Source: Pseudomonadota bacterium (GTDB lineage: Bacteria > Bdellovibrionota > Bacteriovoracia > Bacteriovoracales > Bacteriovoracaceae). From it: 17,932 nucleotides of DNA. The notes below the pieces were generated by a model, which worked only from the letters and a program-made list of their open reading frames with translations, was not told the origin of the DNA and ran no database searches. Below are positions 1 to 6,826 of this stretch, piece by piece. Both the position numbers and the translations under genes were made by a program. The DNA is taken from contig JAEYUK010000043.1 of assembly GCA_023432655.1 (NCBI GenBank), forward strand, positions 1 to 17,932. The letters are read 5' to 3'. Within the stretch, counting starts at the first letter, position 1. The number at the start of each line of letters is the position of its first letter.

Positions 1-196
1 GAAGGTCTCCACATACTTTTCACTCCGCAGAAGTTTTTAGTACAGGAATTTGCCCTTTGGGTTCTCTTTTCTTCCTAAAGTTCCATTCTGCGCTCAGTTA
101 GAAAAATTGACATTAATCATCAATTCACATGATTCACCTAATTATTGGAATCGGGAATTTAAGTAAGATCAAAGCATGTCTTACTAAGGAGTTTTT
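1..196. other. Upstream non-coding region of ompW
   Basis: No complete gene is visible here. On the minus strand an ATG at 14-12 has a GGAG (plus-strand 23-26) at good spacing and reads off the left edge, so a divergent gene may begin at the boundary; only about 14 bases are inside, too few to name it. The plus strand carries an FNR-like dyad at 107-120 and an AAGGAG ribosome site just ahead of ompW. Confidence 0.4.
107..120. promoter_or_regulatory. Candidate FNR/Crp-family box upstream of ompW
   Basis: The sequence TTGAC-ATTA-ATCAT matches 8 of 10 positions of the FNR consensus TTGAT-N4-ATCAA. It lies about 77 bases before the ompW start. An AT-rich hexamer AATTAT at 140-145 could be the -10, a few bases from ideal class II spacing. 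ompW is a known FNR-responsive gene in enteric bacteria, and an FNR-type regulator is encoded at 6134-6826. Binding is inference; TTGACA at 107-112 could instead be a plain -35 element. Confidence 0.35.
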
Positions 197-817
197 ATGA
201 AGACAAAGATCAGTCATTTATTGGTTAGTGGGTGCGTGTTACTTTCATCTCTTCCGGTCTTCGCGGGCGACATGATGGTGCGCATGAGAGCAATTAATGT
301 AATGCCGGATGAATCCGGTACACCTTCGGTGGTGAAAGGGGATGTGAAACTAAATAATGCTTCTGTCCCGGAAATTGATTTCTCTTACTTTTTTAACAAA
401 AATTTCGCGATGGAACTTATTCTTGCGACAACAACCCACAAGGCATCTGTCCAAAAATCCGCCCTCGATTCAATTGATCTAGGCGATGTTTCGCTTCTAC
501 CTCCAACCTTAACCGCCCAGTACCACCATGAATTCGGAAATTTTAAACCTTACGTTGGTGCAGGTTTAAACTATACAATCTTTTACGGAGCGGATTCAGG
601 TGATATGAGAAGCGTTAAGTATGAAAACGGTTTGGGATATGCTCTTCAAGTGGGTGGAGATTATAAAATCGCAGAAAATACCTATCTTAACTTCGATATT
701 AAGAAATTATATCTCTCAACTGACGTAGAAGTTAAAACTTATACCGGCACAAAAGTAACTGCAGATGTCGATATTGATCCTTGGATCATCGGACTTGGTG
801 TGGGTTTCCGCTTCTAA
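197..817 (+). CDS. ompW: OmpW family outer membrane beta-barrel protein
   Basis: Predicted eight-stranded outer membrane barrel of the OmpW family, thought to pass small hydrophobic molecules. A Sec signal peptide spans about residues 1-23, with cleavage after VFA. The mature start (GDMMVRMRAINVMPDE) is the usual OmpW opening, and the chain ends in VGFRF with the C-terminal phenylalanine needed for BAM insertion. Internal segments such as FNKNFAMELILATTTHK and PYVGAGLNYTIFY match family strands. At 206 residues it has normal family length (E. coli precursor about 212). The ATG follows AAGGAG at good spacing. It converges on the next gene with one base between the stop codons, so there is no room for a private terminator. 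The upstream FNR-like dyad suggests oxygen control, as inference. Confidence 0.9.
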   Translation: MKTKISHLLVSGCVLLSSLPVFAGDMMVRMRAINVMPDESGTPSVVKGDVKLNNASVPEIDFSYFFNKNFAMELILATTTHKASVQKSALDSIDLGDVSLLPPTLTAQYHHEFGNFKPYVGAGLNYTIFYGADSGDMRSVKYENGLGYALQVGGDYKIAENTYLNFDIKKLYLSTDVEVKTYTGTKVTADVDIDPWIIGLGVGFRF

Positions 818-818
818 G

Positions 819-1220
819 TCACCAGCGATCCAACGAACATTCCATGGTAGAGGGCCAGCAACGGTCCTCTACGCATAACTCTCTTTCAATCTTAACTAGT
901 CGCTCTTCAAAGACCAGTGACATTGTCACCACACCATTATTTTCTACGAAAGAAGGTTGGGAGATTTTTAGATAATTATTATCACGCTTAAAAGCGAGAT
1001 CAGGAGTTACTAAAAACTTATGAATGCGGGTGGAAATAAAATCCACCATCACCGCTCCCCCTGTTCTGCGATAAATATCCACCGAGCATCGTTGATAACG
1101 GTCATTCACCCCCGAATGCTCAAAAAAAGGAATATAAGACTTAAGAGCGGAAACAGCGTCCGCTCCCAGGGCCAGAGGAGAAAAAAAAATAAGAAAACTC
1201 AGAGATAATATTTTATTCAT
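819..1220 (-). CDS. Small exported hypothetical protein with four cysteines
   Basis: I do not recognise the family. The 133-residue chain has a clear Sec signal peptide (about 1-20, cleavage after LGA) and a mature part of about 113 residues predicted to be mainly beta. Cysteines lie at 45, 116, 121 and 128, so two disulfides in the periplasm are plausible. The end is rich in charged residues and finishes in DRW. No good ribosome site precedes the ATG (an AT-rich run lies there), but the signal peptide fixes the start well. It converges on ompW with a one-base gap. No catalytic motif is visible. Confidence 0.7.
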   Translation of the reverse strand: MNKILSLSFLIFFSPLALGADAVSALKSYIPFFEHSGVNDRYQRCSVDIYRRTGGAVMVDFISTRIHKFLVTPDLAFKRDNNYLKISQPSFVENNGVVTMSLVFEERLVKIERELCVEDRCWPSTMECSLDRW

Positions 1221-1285
1221 TAAAAAATATTAGAAAAAGAATAAGAAGGAGTAAAGGATTTCAACTACCTGGGCTTCTATCTGCC

Positions 1286-1300
1286 ATAGATATTCTCTAT
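1286..1300. promoter_or_regulatory. Possible OxyR-type half operator upstream of ahpC
   Basis: The dyad ATAG-N7-CTAT fits the OxyR half-site pattern ATAGnTnnnAnCTAT except for one inner base. It is about 95 bases before the ahpC start. A second half-site with correct 7-base spacing is not convincing on either side, so this is a lead only. OxyR control of ahpCF is established in many proteobacteria; no oxyR gene is in the window. Confidence 0.35.
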
Positions 1301-1394
1301 CCCCTCATCGAAATCAAGTATTGGAAGTAAATCTCAATATGTACGAAGATACCGTAAGTGAACATTTCCAAATAACAGAATTAAGGAGGAATAA

Positions 1395-1961
1395 ATGAAC
1401 ACAATTATTAACTCGAAGTTTCCTGAATTTAAAGGTGAAGTTTATCATAAATCAGAATTCAGAACTGTGACAAATAAAGACATCGAAGGCAAATGGGCCA
1501 TCTTCTTTTTCTACCCTGCTGACTTTACTTTCGTCTGCCCGACGGAGCTAGTTGATATGGCCGAAAAGTATGATGAGTTCCAAAAAATGGGTGTTGAAAT
1601 TTACTCCGTAAGTACTGACACTCATTTCTCACACAAGGCCTGGCATGACACTTCTGATTCAATCAAGAAGATCAATTATCCAATGCTCGCCGATCCAACA
1701 GCTTCCTTAACTCAAGCACTAGGGGCCTATATCGAGGAAGAAGGTCTTGCTTATCGTGCCACTTACCTGGTTGACCCTGATGGGAAAATCAAGCTGGCAG
1801 AAATTCAAGATAACGGTATCGGAAGAAATGCAGATGAGCTTCTAAGAAAAGTTAAGGCTGCTCAATTCATCCGTTCGAACCCGAATGAAGTTTGTCCGGC
1901 CAAATGGAAACCAGGAGCTGAGACTCTTAAACCAGGACTCGATCTTGTAGGCAAAATCTAA
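1395..1961 (+). CDS. ahpC: Alkyl hydroperoxide reductase AhpC, typical 2-Cys peroxiredoxin
   Basis: Cytosolic peroxidase that reduces hydrogen peroxide, organic hydroperoxides and peroxynitrite, and is recycled by AhpF. The peroxidatic cysteine is C48 in DFTFVCPTE and the resolving cysteine is C167 in NEVCPAKW, nearly the E. coli positions (47 and 166). The conserved arginine of YRATYLVDP is also present. Length is 188 residues against 187 in E. coli, so the protein is complete. The ATG follows a strong AAGGAGG site. ahpF starts 23 bases downstream, giving an ahpCF operon. The leader carries an OxyR-like dyad at 1286-1300, with a TTGGAA at 1321 as a possible -35. Confidence 0.97.
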   Translation: MNTIINSKFPEFKGEVYHKSEFRTVTNKDIEGKWAIFFFYPADFTFVCPTELVDMAEKYDEFQKMGVEIYSVSTDTHFSHKAWHDTSDSIKKINYPMLADPTASLTQALGAYIEEEGLAYRATYLVDPDGKIKLAEIQDNGIGRNADELLRKVKAAQFIRSNPNEVCPAKWKPGAETLKPGLDLVGKI

Positions 1962-1984
1962 GTAGAAATTATGTGAGGTGAATT

Positions 1985-3538
1985 ATGTTAGACAGTTATA
2001 TTTTAGAACAACTTAAAAGTGTATATCAGGCACTGGAAAACGAAGTGACCTTGAACGTGGCAAAATCTAATCATGAGAAGCAAAGCGAACTCATGGATCT
2101 CGCCCGAAGCCTGGCATCTACTTCGTCCAAGATTGTCTTAAAGGAAAGCAGTGAGGAGTCACAGATTCCTAGACTAACCTTAGACTATCAGGGTGCTCCG
2201 ACTGGCATCACTTTTTTAGGAGTTCCTGGCGGACATGAATTCACCTCACTCGTTTTGGCCATTTTGCATGCTGATGGTAAAGGAAAACTTCCTGACGAAA
2301 CCATTCTGGCACGAGTGAAGAGGCTTAAAGGTCCAATAGAAGTGAGAACTTTTATCTCATTAAGTTGTGAAAACTGTCCTGAAGTTGTTCAGGCCTTAAA
2401 CATCATGGCCCTCCATCATCCGGAATTCAAACACAGCATGATTGACGGTGGTTTGGTTCAAGATGAAGTCGAGAAGCTTGGTATTCAGGGTGTTCCAAGT
2501 GTCATGAGTGGCAATAAACTCATAAGCTCCGGAAAAATTGGACTGGTGGATCTCATTACTAAACTTGAAAAAGAGTTCGGTATCAATGAAGAGGTCGATG
2601 CAGCTCCTCAGAATCTGGACCTGGGACAATTTGATGTCGTGGTTGTTGGTTCTGGTCCGGCCGGTGCTTCAGCTGCGATATACTCTGCCCGCAAAGGCCT
2701 AAAAACTGCCATTATTGCAGAACGGGTTGGCGGTCAGGTCCAGGACACTAAGGGAATAGAAAATCTCATTTCAGTTAAATACACCGAGGGACCTCAGCTC
2801 GCGGCAAAACTCGCTGAGCACATTAGTGACTACCCGATTAAACTTCTAGAGCATCGAAGAGTTAAATCTGTGAGCTCCGGCCCCATGAAGAAACTAGAAC
2901 TTGAGAGCGGAGAATTCCTTGAAACAAAATCTCTCATTGTAGCAACAGGGGCAAAGTGGAGAGAGCTCGGAATCCCGGGTGAAAAAGAATATCTTGGCCG
3001 TGGAGTGGCCTTTTGTCCGCATTGTGACGGACCCTACTTTAAAGGAAAGGATATCGCCGTAATAGGTGGCGGTAACTCAGGAGTAGAAGCGGCCATTGAT
3101 TTAGCGGGAATTGTTAAATCTGTAACTCTCTTTGAGTTTGCCCCTGATTTAAAGGCCGATCAGGTTTTGGTTAAAAAACTGGAATCCCTTCCTAACGTGA
3201 AGATTCACAAAAATGCCCGCACTAGTCGGGTCATCGGGGACAACGGAAAAGTTACCGCCCTGGAATACGAGGACCGAAGCTCCGGGGAACTAAAGCAAAT
3301 TGAGCTCGATGGAGTATTTGTGCAAATCGGTCTGGTACCAAACTCAAGTTTTATCAAGGACCTGGTGACTACCAACCGTTATGGGGAAATCGAGGTGGAT
3401 GAAAAATGCCGGACAAATGTTCCGGGAATTTATGCCGCAGGAGACGTAACCACAGTTCCTTACAAGCAAATTATTATTGCTATGGGTGAAGGGGCCAAGG
3501 CCGGACTCACTTCTTTTGAAGACATTATGCTTAAGTAG
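1985..3538 (+). CDS. ahpF: Alkyl hydroperoxide reductase subunit F (NADH:peroxiredoxin oxidoreductase)
   Basis: FAD enzyme that moves electrons from NADH to oxidised AhpC. Residues 1 to about 200 form the double thioredoxin-like N-terminal domain, with the donor disulfide C128-E-N-C131. The remainder is a thioredoxin-reductase-like core: FAD-binding GSGPAG at 222-227, catalytic C344-P-H-C347, NAD-binding GGGNSG at 361-366, and the FAD-contact motif AAGDVT near the end. All four cysteines lie one residue from E. coli positions, and 517 residues is close to its 521. It shares an operon with ahpC; a GTGAGG sequence precedes the ATG. Convincingly a full-length AhpF rather than a bare thioredoxin reductase. 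Confidence 0.97.
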   Translation: MLDSYILEQLKSVYQALENEVTLNVAKSNHEKQSELMDLARSLASTSSKIVLKESSEESQIPRLTLDYQGAPTGITFLGVPGGHEFTSLVLAILHADGKGKLPDETILARVKRLKGPIEVRTFISLSCENCPEVVQALNIMALHHPEFKHSMIDGGLVQDEVEKLGIQGVPSVMSGNKLISSGKIGLVDLITKLEKEFGINEEVDAAPQNLDLGQFDVVVVGSGPAGASAAIYSARKGLKTAIIAERVGGQVQDTKGIENLISVKYTEGPQLAAKLAEHISDYPIKLLEHRRVKSVSSGPMKKLELESGEFLETKSLIVATGAKWRELGIPGEKEYLGRGVAFCPHCDGPYFKGKDIAVIGGGNSGVEAAIDLAGIVKSVTLFEFAPDLKADQVLVKKLESLPNVKIHKNARTSRVIGDNGKVTALEYEDRSSGELKQIELDGVFVQIGLVPNSSFIKDLVTTNRYGEIEVDEKCRTNVPGIYAAGDVTTVPYKQIIIAMGEGAKAGLTSFEDIMLK

Positions 3539-3547
3539 ACGATTTCA

Positions 3548-3579
3548 GTGCCCCGATAAAAACTTAGGTATCGGGGCAC
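3548..3579. terminator. Perfect 11-bp stem-loop after ahpF
   Basis: GTGCCCCGATA pairs perfectly with TATCGGGGCAC around a 10-base loop, starting 10 bases after the ahpF stop. No T-run follows on either strand, so it is not a textbook intrinsic terminator. It may terminate weakly, or protect the 3' end of the ahpCF message. Confidence 0.6.
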
Positions 3580-3648
3580 AAAACTCACAGTAGTGGAACG
3601 ATTGGATTTTTGCTACCATTAGGAAAAACCTGAACGGAGAATCAGACA

Positions 3649-4026
3649 GTGAGAAGCTTAAAAGAGCAACTACTTAAAGCAGGACTTAAGGCCACGCAAT
3701 CCCCTAATGAGCGGGAACAAATAAAAAAGAAACAAGTCACAGAATCTGTTCTTCATCAGGACCAAAGAAACTTCTGTGAAGAGTGCCAGCAAGTTCGACC
3801 TGACGTAGAACTTTATTACCATCACAACCCTACTACGGAAGCGGAATGGATTTGCGTAAAATGCGCGGATCAATTAAAAATTGCCGACACTTGCCGGCAG
3901 ACGGCCCAGAGTGACACTTCGATTAAGAAGATGTTCAGGAGGGAACACGGAGCCACTCTTTCCCCCTCTGAAATTATGACAAAGAAGACTAACAGACCAC
4001 GTGGCCCAGTAAACGGCAACCGTTAA
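3649..4026 (+). CDS. Small protein with CxxC-x22-CxxC zinc-ribbon motif
   Basis: Not assigned to a family with certainty. The 125 residues split into a charged N-terminus, a cysteine core (C43xxC46 and C69xxC72, plus C82) that looks like a structural zinc site, and a basic tail rich in Arg and Lys. The opening SLKEQLLKAGLK resembles the N-terminus of DUF2058/YaiL proteins, but the rest does not obviously follow. It probably binds nucleic acid or protein; this is inference. The start is GTG at 3649, with CGGAGA a short way upstream. Its TAA overlaps the next gene's ATG by one base (TAATG), so the two are likely translationally coupled. Confidence 0.7.
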   Translation: MRSLKEQLLKAGLKATQSPNEREQIKKKQVTESVLHQDQRNFCEECQQVRPDVELYYHHNPTTEAEWICVKCADQLKIADTCRQTAQSDTSIKKMFRREHGATLSPSEIMTKKTNRPRGPVNGNR

Positions 4027-4913
4027 TGAAGAGAAGAGAATTTGTAAAATATCTTTCTTATTCTCTTCCTCTATTTTCTTGTGGATGCGCTTTCCACTGG
4101 CCTTCATTTATCAAAGTCCCTCCTCCTAAAAAAGAAATAACAGAGCTAGATGATATAGGACACACCCACACTTCCAGCACTGAAAAAGTCCTTGATGCCG
4201 GTAACGACATCACTAAGAAAAGTGTCAATTTCAATGAAAACTTCGCAGATGATATCTACTGCCAGGGTCACGATGCTGTTCTCCTTGAACGCGTCCTGAA
4301 TAAGTTCAGGGCCGTCCAAAGATATGTCGGAAATGGGAACTTTAATCTCCTCGGGATGGATGAGTTCTTCTTCTATTCCCGAAGTGCAGCACGAATCGAA
4401 GCTGTCACCCGCGAAGAAAAAGATTTTTTAGATCGACTCTTTAACTTTGATGCCAGGTTATATGGTTTCCATGGGGAGAAAAATTTCACCTCTCTGACTC
4501 AAAATATTTCAAAAAGTTCGACAGTCAAAGTTCCGTATACTGGACACTTTTTAAGAAAAGGGCCATCCCTTGATACTTACAATAAAATTAGAAAAGATGT
4601 TGGAGACTCCATCATTCTGACTTCAGGTGTAAGAGCACTGGCCAAGCAATTTCATCTCTTTCTTGAAAAGGCCCATCAGTCTGAGGGTAATCTTTCAAAG
4701 GCATCAAGATCTCTGGCCCCTCCAGGGTACTCCTTCCACGGGCAGAATGATTTTGATATTGGAAAGGTAGGCTTCGGTTTGAATAACTTCAATGAACAAT
4801 TTGCGACCACCAATGAATTTCGAAAACTCATAGACCTCGGTTACGTAGACATCCGCTATGAGGCGATGAACACTCTCGGCGTACGCTACGAACCGTGGCA
4901 TATTAAAATCTAA
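4026..4913 (+). CDS. M15-type peptidoglycan peptidase with twin-arginine signal and possible lipobox
   Basis: Probable exported D-alanyl-D-alanine carboxypeptidase or related endopeptidase that trims peptidoglycan peptides. The N-terminus KRREFVKYL fits the Tat motif, and LFSC at 16-19 could be a lipobox, although Phe at -2 is unusual. The catalytic domain is in the C-terminal half: SGVRALAKQ, then SFHGQNDFDIG with zinc ligands H238 and D244, and EPWHIKI with H292 as third ligand and E289 as the likely base. The H-to-D spacing is one residue shorter than the commonest M15 pattern, so it belongs to a variant subgroup. The residues between the signal and the domain (about 35-150) are unassigned. 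It is coupled to the upstream zinc-ribbon gene and stops one base before the convergent stress-protein gene. Confidence 0.83.
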   Translation: MKRREFVKYLSYSLPLFSCGCAFHWPSFIKVPPPKKEITELDDIGHTHTSSTEKVLDAGNDITKKSVNFNENFADDIYCQGHDAVLLERVLNKFRAVQRYVGNGNFNLLGMDEFFFYSRSAARIEAVTREEKDFLDRLFNFDARLYGFHGEKNFTSLTQNISKSSTVKVPYTGHFLRKGPSLDTYNKIRKDVGDSIILTSGVRALAKQFHLFLEKAHQSEGNLSKASRSLAPPGYSFHGQNDFDIGKVGFGLNNFNEQFATTNEFRKLIDLGYVDIRYEAMNTLGVRYEPWHIKI

Positions 4914-4914
4914 T

Positions 4915-5358
4915 TTATCTTAAAACAAGTACGTTCACCGGGGAATACTTCAACTGATGTTGAGCAAACGAGCTGTCAAAGATAGTTTTAAGTCCATGTC
5001 TACCTCTGGTTGCGACGATCACTAACTCAGCTTTTTGTGATTCGACATAGTCATTGAAAGCAGCTTTTTCATTCGCATCAAAAAGACATTTGAAAGTTAC
5101 ATTCTGCGCTTCAGGCAAAATGTCATTTTTCACTTCTTTAAGCTTCGCAATAATACTTTCTTCAATCTTTGGACGTTCTTCCGGAAGAGGATAAGTGAGT
5201 ACAGAAAACTGCATACCGCGAGCGTAGAGCACTGTCGGGACAATGTGCACTAAATGAATTTCTGCATCATTTGCAATATTCATATTCTTTAGCTGCTGAA
5301 GCGGTTTAAGAGTCTCTTCTTCAAGACTTACTGCGATGACAATTTTTTTGGCCTTCAT
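4915..5358 (-). CDS. Universal stress protein family, degenerate nucleotide site
   Basis: A single UspA-type domain of 147 residues. The opening KKIVIAVSLEEE is the first strand, and the end (IVATRGRHGLKTIFD, then NVLVLR) matches the last helix and strands. The usual ATP pattern G-2x-G-9x-G-S is altered: A116 replaces the first glycine, G119 is kept, and S129-S130 replace G-S. The Asp after strand one is also lost (S11). It is therefore likely a non-ATP-binding UspA-class protein, acting through dimers under stress. GGAGGTG precedes the ATG. It is divergent from the gene at 5486 and converges on the M15 gene with a one-base gap. Confidence 0.85.
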   Translation of the reverse strand: MKAKKIVIAVSLEEETLKPLQQLKNMNIANDAEIHLVHIVPTVLYARGMQFSVLTYPLPEERPKIEESIIAKLKEVKNDILPEAQNVTFKCLFDANEKAAFNDYVESQKAELVIVATRGRHGLKTIFDSSFAQHQLKYSPVNVLVLR

Positions 5359-5485
5359 AACACCTCCAGTTCATTTAATTCTCATCTAACTTTAACCTAT
5401 ATCTCCAGAGAAGATCAGGAAATTATCATGACACTGGAAAAATTTAGGGATAAGTAAGAGTCGCATCGATTAACAAAGGAGATAT

Positions 5486-5968
5486 ATGAAAAAATTGCTT
5501 CTTCTTATCGTTTTCACCCTGAGTTCCATGGCCCATTCAGCAGAAATGACAGTGCTCGAAAGTAGACTCACTAATGTTCAAACTTACAATCAAACTGTAC
5601 ACACGCGCTTTCAAATTGATCAGTCAACAGGACAGGGTTACGCTGAAGTCACAGTGGTGGAAAACCGCTACACGTGGGACCATCATTATCCTGGCCCTCA
5701 TTATCCTGGCCCAGGCTGGGGAAACGGGCGTCATCCAATGCCTCAATCAGTTCCCACAGTGATCTACCAAAACAAAGTCGCCATCGAGGGGCTCATTTTA
5801 GTGAATGATAAACTTATTTATCAGGATGAAACTGGTGACGTTGACTGCGGAACCTTGGGAGTGAGTCGTATTTTCAAAAGGCCTACTATTTATCTGACAG
5901 GAAGCTGTAAATTTAAAGGCCGTGTAGATAGAAGAAATAATCTACGCGTAACTTTAGTAACGAAGTAA
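5486..5968 (+). CDS. Exported hypothetical protein with His-Tyr-Pro-Gly-Pro tandem repeat
   Basis: No family recognised. A Sec signal peptide (about 1-19, cleavage after AHSA) is followed by a beta-rich mature protein of about 140 residues. Its centre carries HHYPGPHYPGPGWGNGRHP, a flexible His/Pro/Gly/aromatic stretch that might bind metal or act as a linker. Two cysteines occur, in VDCGTL and GSCKF, and could form one disulfide. AAAGGAGATAT precedes the ATG. A strong intrinsic terminator lies about 50 bases after the stop, so this is probably a single-gene transcript. It is divergent from the stress protein across about 127 bases. Confidence 0.75.
   Translation: MKKLLLLIVFTLSSMAHSAEMTVLESRLTNVQTYNQTVHTRFQIDQSTGQGYAEVTVVENRYTWDHHYPGPHYPGPGWGNGRHPMPQSVPTVIYQNKVAIEGLILVNDKLIYQDETGDVDCGTLGVSRIFKRPTIYLTGSCKFKGRVDRRNNLRVTLVTK
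5684..5713 (+). repeat. 15-bp tandem duplication inside the exported protein gene
   Basis: Two adjacent copies of CATTATCCTGGCCC(T/A), differing at the last base only, encode HYPGP twice. The near identity at DNA level points to a recent in-frame duplication. Confidence 0.85.
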
Positions 5969-6017
5969 TTACAATGGCCCTACTCGAATAGCTCAATAAA
6001 TATGATTTCCTTCGGTC

Positions 6018-6055
6018 CAGATGCGGAAATGTTCTTTCCGCATCTGTCTTTTTTT
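6018..6055 (+). terminator. Strong rho-independent terminator
   Basis: A 12-bp stem (CAGATGCGGAAA paired with TTTCCGCATCTG, loop TGTTC) is followed directly by TCTTTTTTT. It ends the transcript of the exported protein and insulates the FNR-type regulator. Confidence 0.93.
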
Positions 6056-6058
6056 CAT

Positions 6059-6074
6059 GCGCCAATTTTGGCGC
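6059..6074. promoter_or_regulatory. Inverted repeat GCGCCAA-TT-TTGGCGC, possible operator
   Basis: Seven-base arms with a two-base centre lie between the terminator and the likely promoter of the FNR-type gene, ending next to the proposed -35. It has no T-run and is not part of the terminator. A protein-binding site for autoregulation or another factor is a guess; it does not match an FNR or CRP box. Confidence 0.4.
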
Positions 6075-6103
6075 TTACGAATTCCTCCTTTAGACATTAT
6101 ATT
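6075..6103 (+). promoter_or_regulatory. Candidate sigma-70-type promoter of the FNR-type gene
   Basis: TTACGA, 17 bases, then TATATT: the -10 matches 5 of 6 and the -35 only 3 of 6. A start near 6110 would give a short leader that still includes the AAGGAG ribosome site. Confidence 0.35.
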
Positions 6104-6133
6104 TTTAGGGTTAAATCTTGTAAGGAGTTCTGA

Positions 6134-6826
6134 GTGAGAATCAGCTGTATTAATTGCACCAGTAAGAAAAACGGTTTTTTTTGTGGTCTAGACATAACCA
6201 TCAGTCAAAAAATTGATAAAGAAAAAGCTCCAAAAAGTTTAAAAAAAGGCGAAGTACTTTTTGTCGATGGGCAAGAAGCTGACGGAGTCTATTGCATCCA
6301 GGCCGGGAAAGTTAAAGTCGTCCGAAAAGATCCTAATGGTAAAGACGCCATCATTCGCATCAAAGGTCAGGGTGATATGGTAGGACACTATCATCTTTTC
6401 CAGAGTCAGAAATTCATCGCCACTGCCACGGCCCTTGAAGATTCTCACGTCTGTTTCATCGATAAAAAATTTCTCTTAAAAACGGTTGAAGAAGAACCGG
6501 AACTAGCAATGCGATTCATAAACCATCTTTCAAATGAGTTAAAAAATTCTTACCTAAAAATCACCTCACTCGTCAGTAAGAACGTAAAATCAAGGCTCGC
6601 CGATCTTCTTCTGCAAATAGGCAGTAACCATGGGACACAACTTCATGAAGGTCTAAGAATTGATGTTAAACTTACCCGAGAGGAGATGGCCTCTCTCATC
6701 GGTACAGTGAATGAAACCGTCACACGTTTCTTAACAGAGTTTAAAGATTGCCGAATCATCGAAGAGAAAGAGAAAACTCTCTATATCCTCAAGCCCGAAA
6801 AACTAAAAGAGATTGCCAACCATTAA
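6134..6826 (+). CDS. FNR-type Crp/Fnr family transcriptional regulator with four candidate cluster cysteines
   Basis: Cytosolic regulator that likely senses oxygen through a [4Fe-4S] cluster. The N-terminus has C5-x2-C8-x8-C17, and C107 in DSHVCFID aligns with C122 of E. coli FNR (motif SMVCEIP); together these are the four ligands known for FNR. An additional C54 lies in the cyclic-nucleotide-type beta-roll (about 35-120). A dimer helix follows, then the helix-turn-helix with recognition segment NETVTRFL, close to VETISRLL of FNR (Glu and Arg kept, Ser replaced by Thr), so a TTGA-type box is expected. The start is GTG at 6134 after TAAGGAG. Its 3' end overlaps the convergent chemoreceptor by 4 bases. 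The first Cys gap (8 residues rather than 5) is wider than in E. coli. Confidence 0.88.
   Translation: MRISCINCTSKKNGFFCGLDITISQKIDKEKAPKSLKKGEVLFVDGQEADGVYCIQAGKVKVVRKDPNGKDAIIRIKGQGDMVGHYHLFQSQKFIATATALEDSHVCFIDKKFLLKTVEEEPELAMRFINHLSNELKNSYLKITSLVSKNVKSRLADLLLQIGSNHGTQLHEGLRIDVKLTREEMASLIGTVNETVTRFLTEFKDCRIIEEKEKTLYILKPEKLKEIANH

Noticed and set aside
781..975. Plus-strand open frame of 64 codons after ompW
   Set aside because: It overlaps ompW and the convergent exported-protein gene, has no ribosome site and no recognisable protein features.
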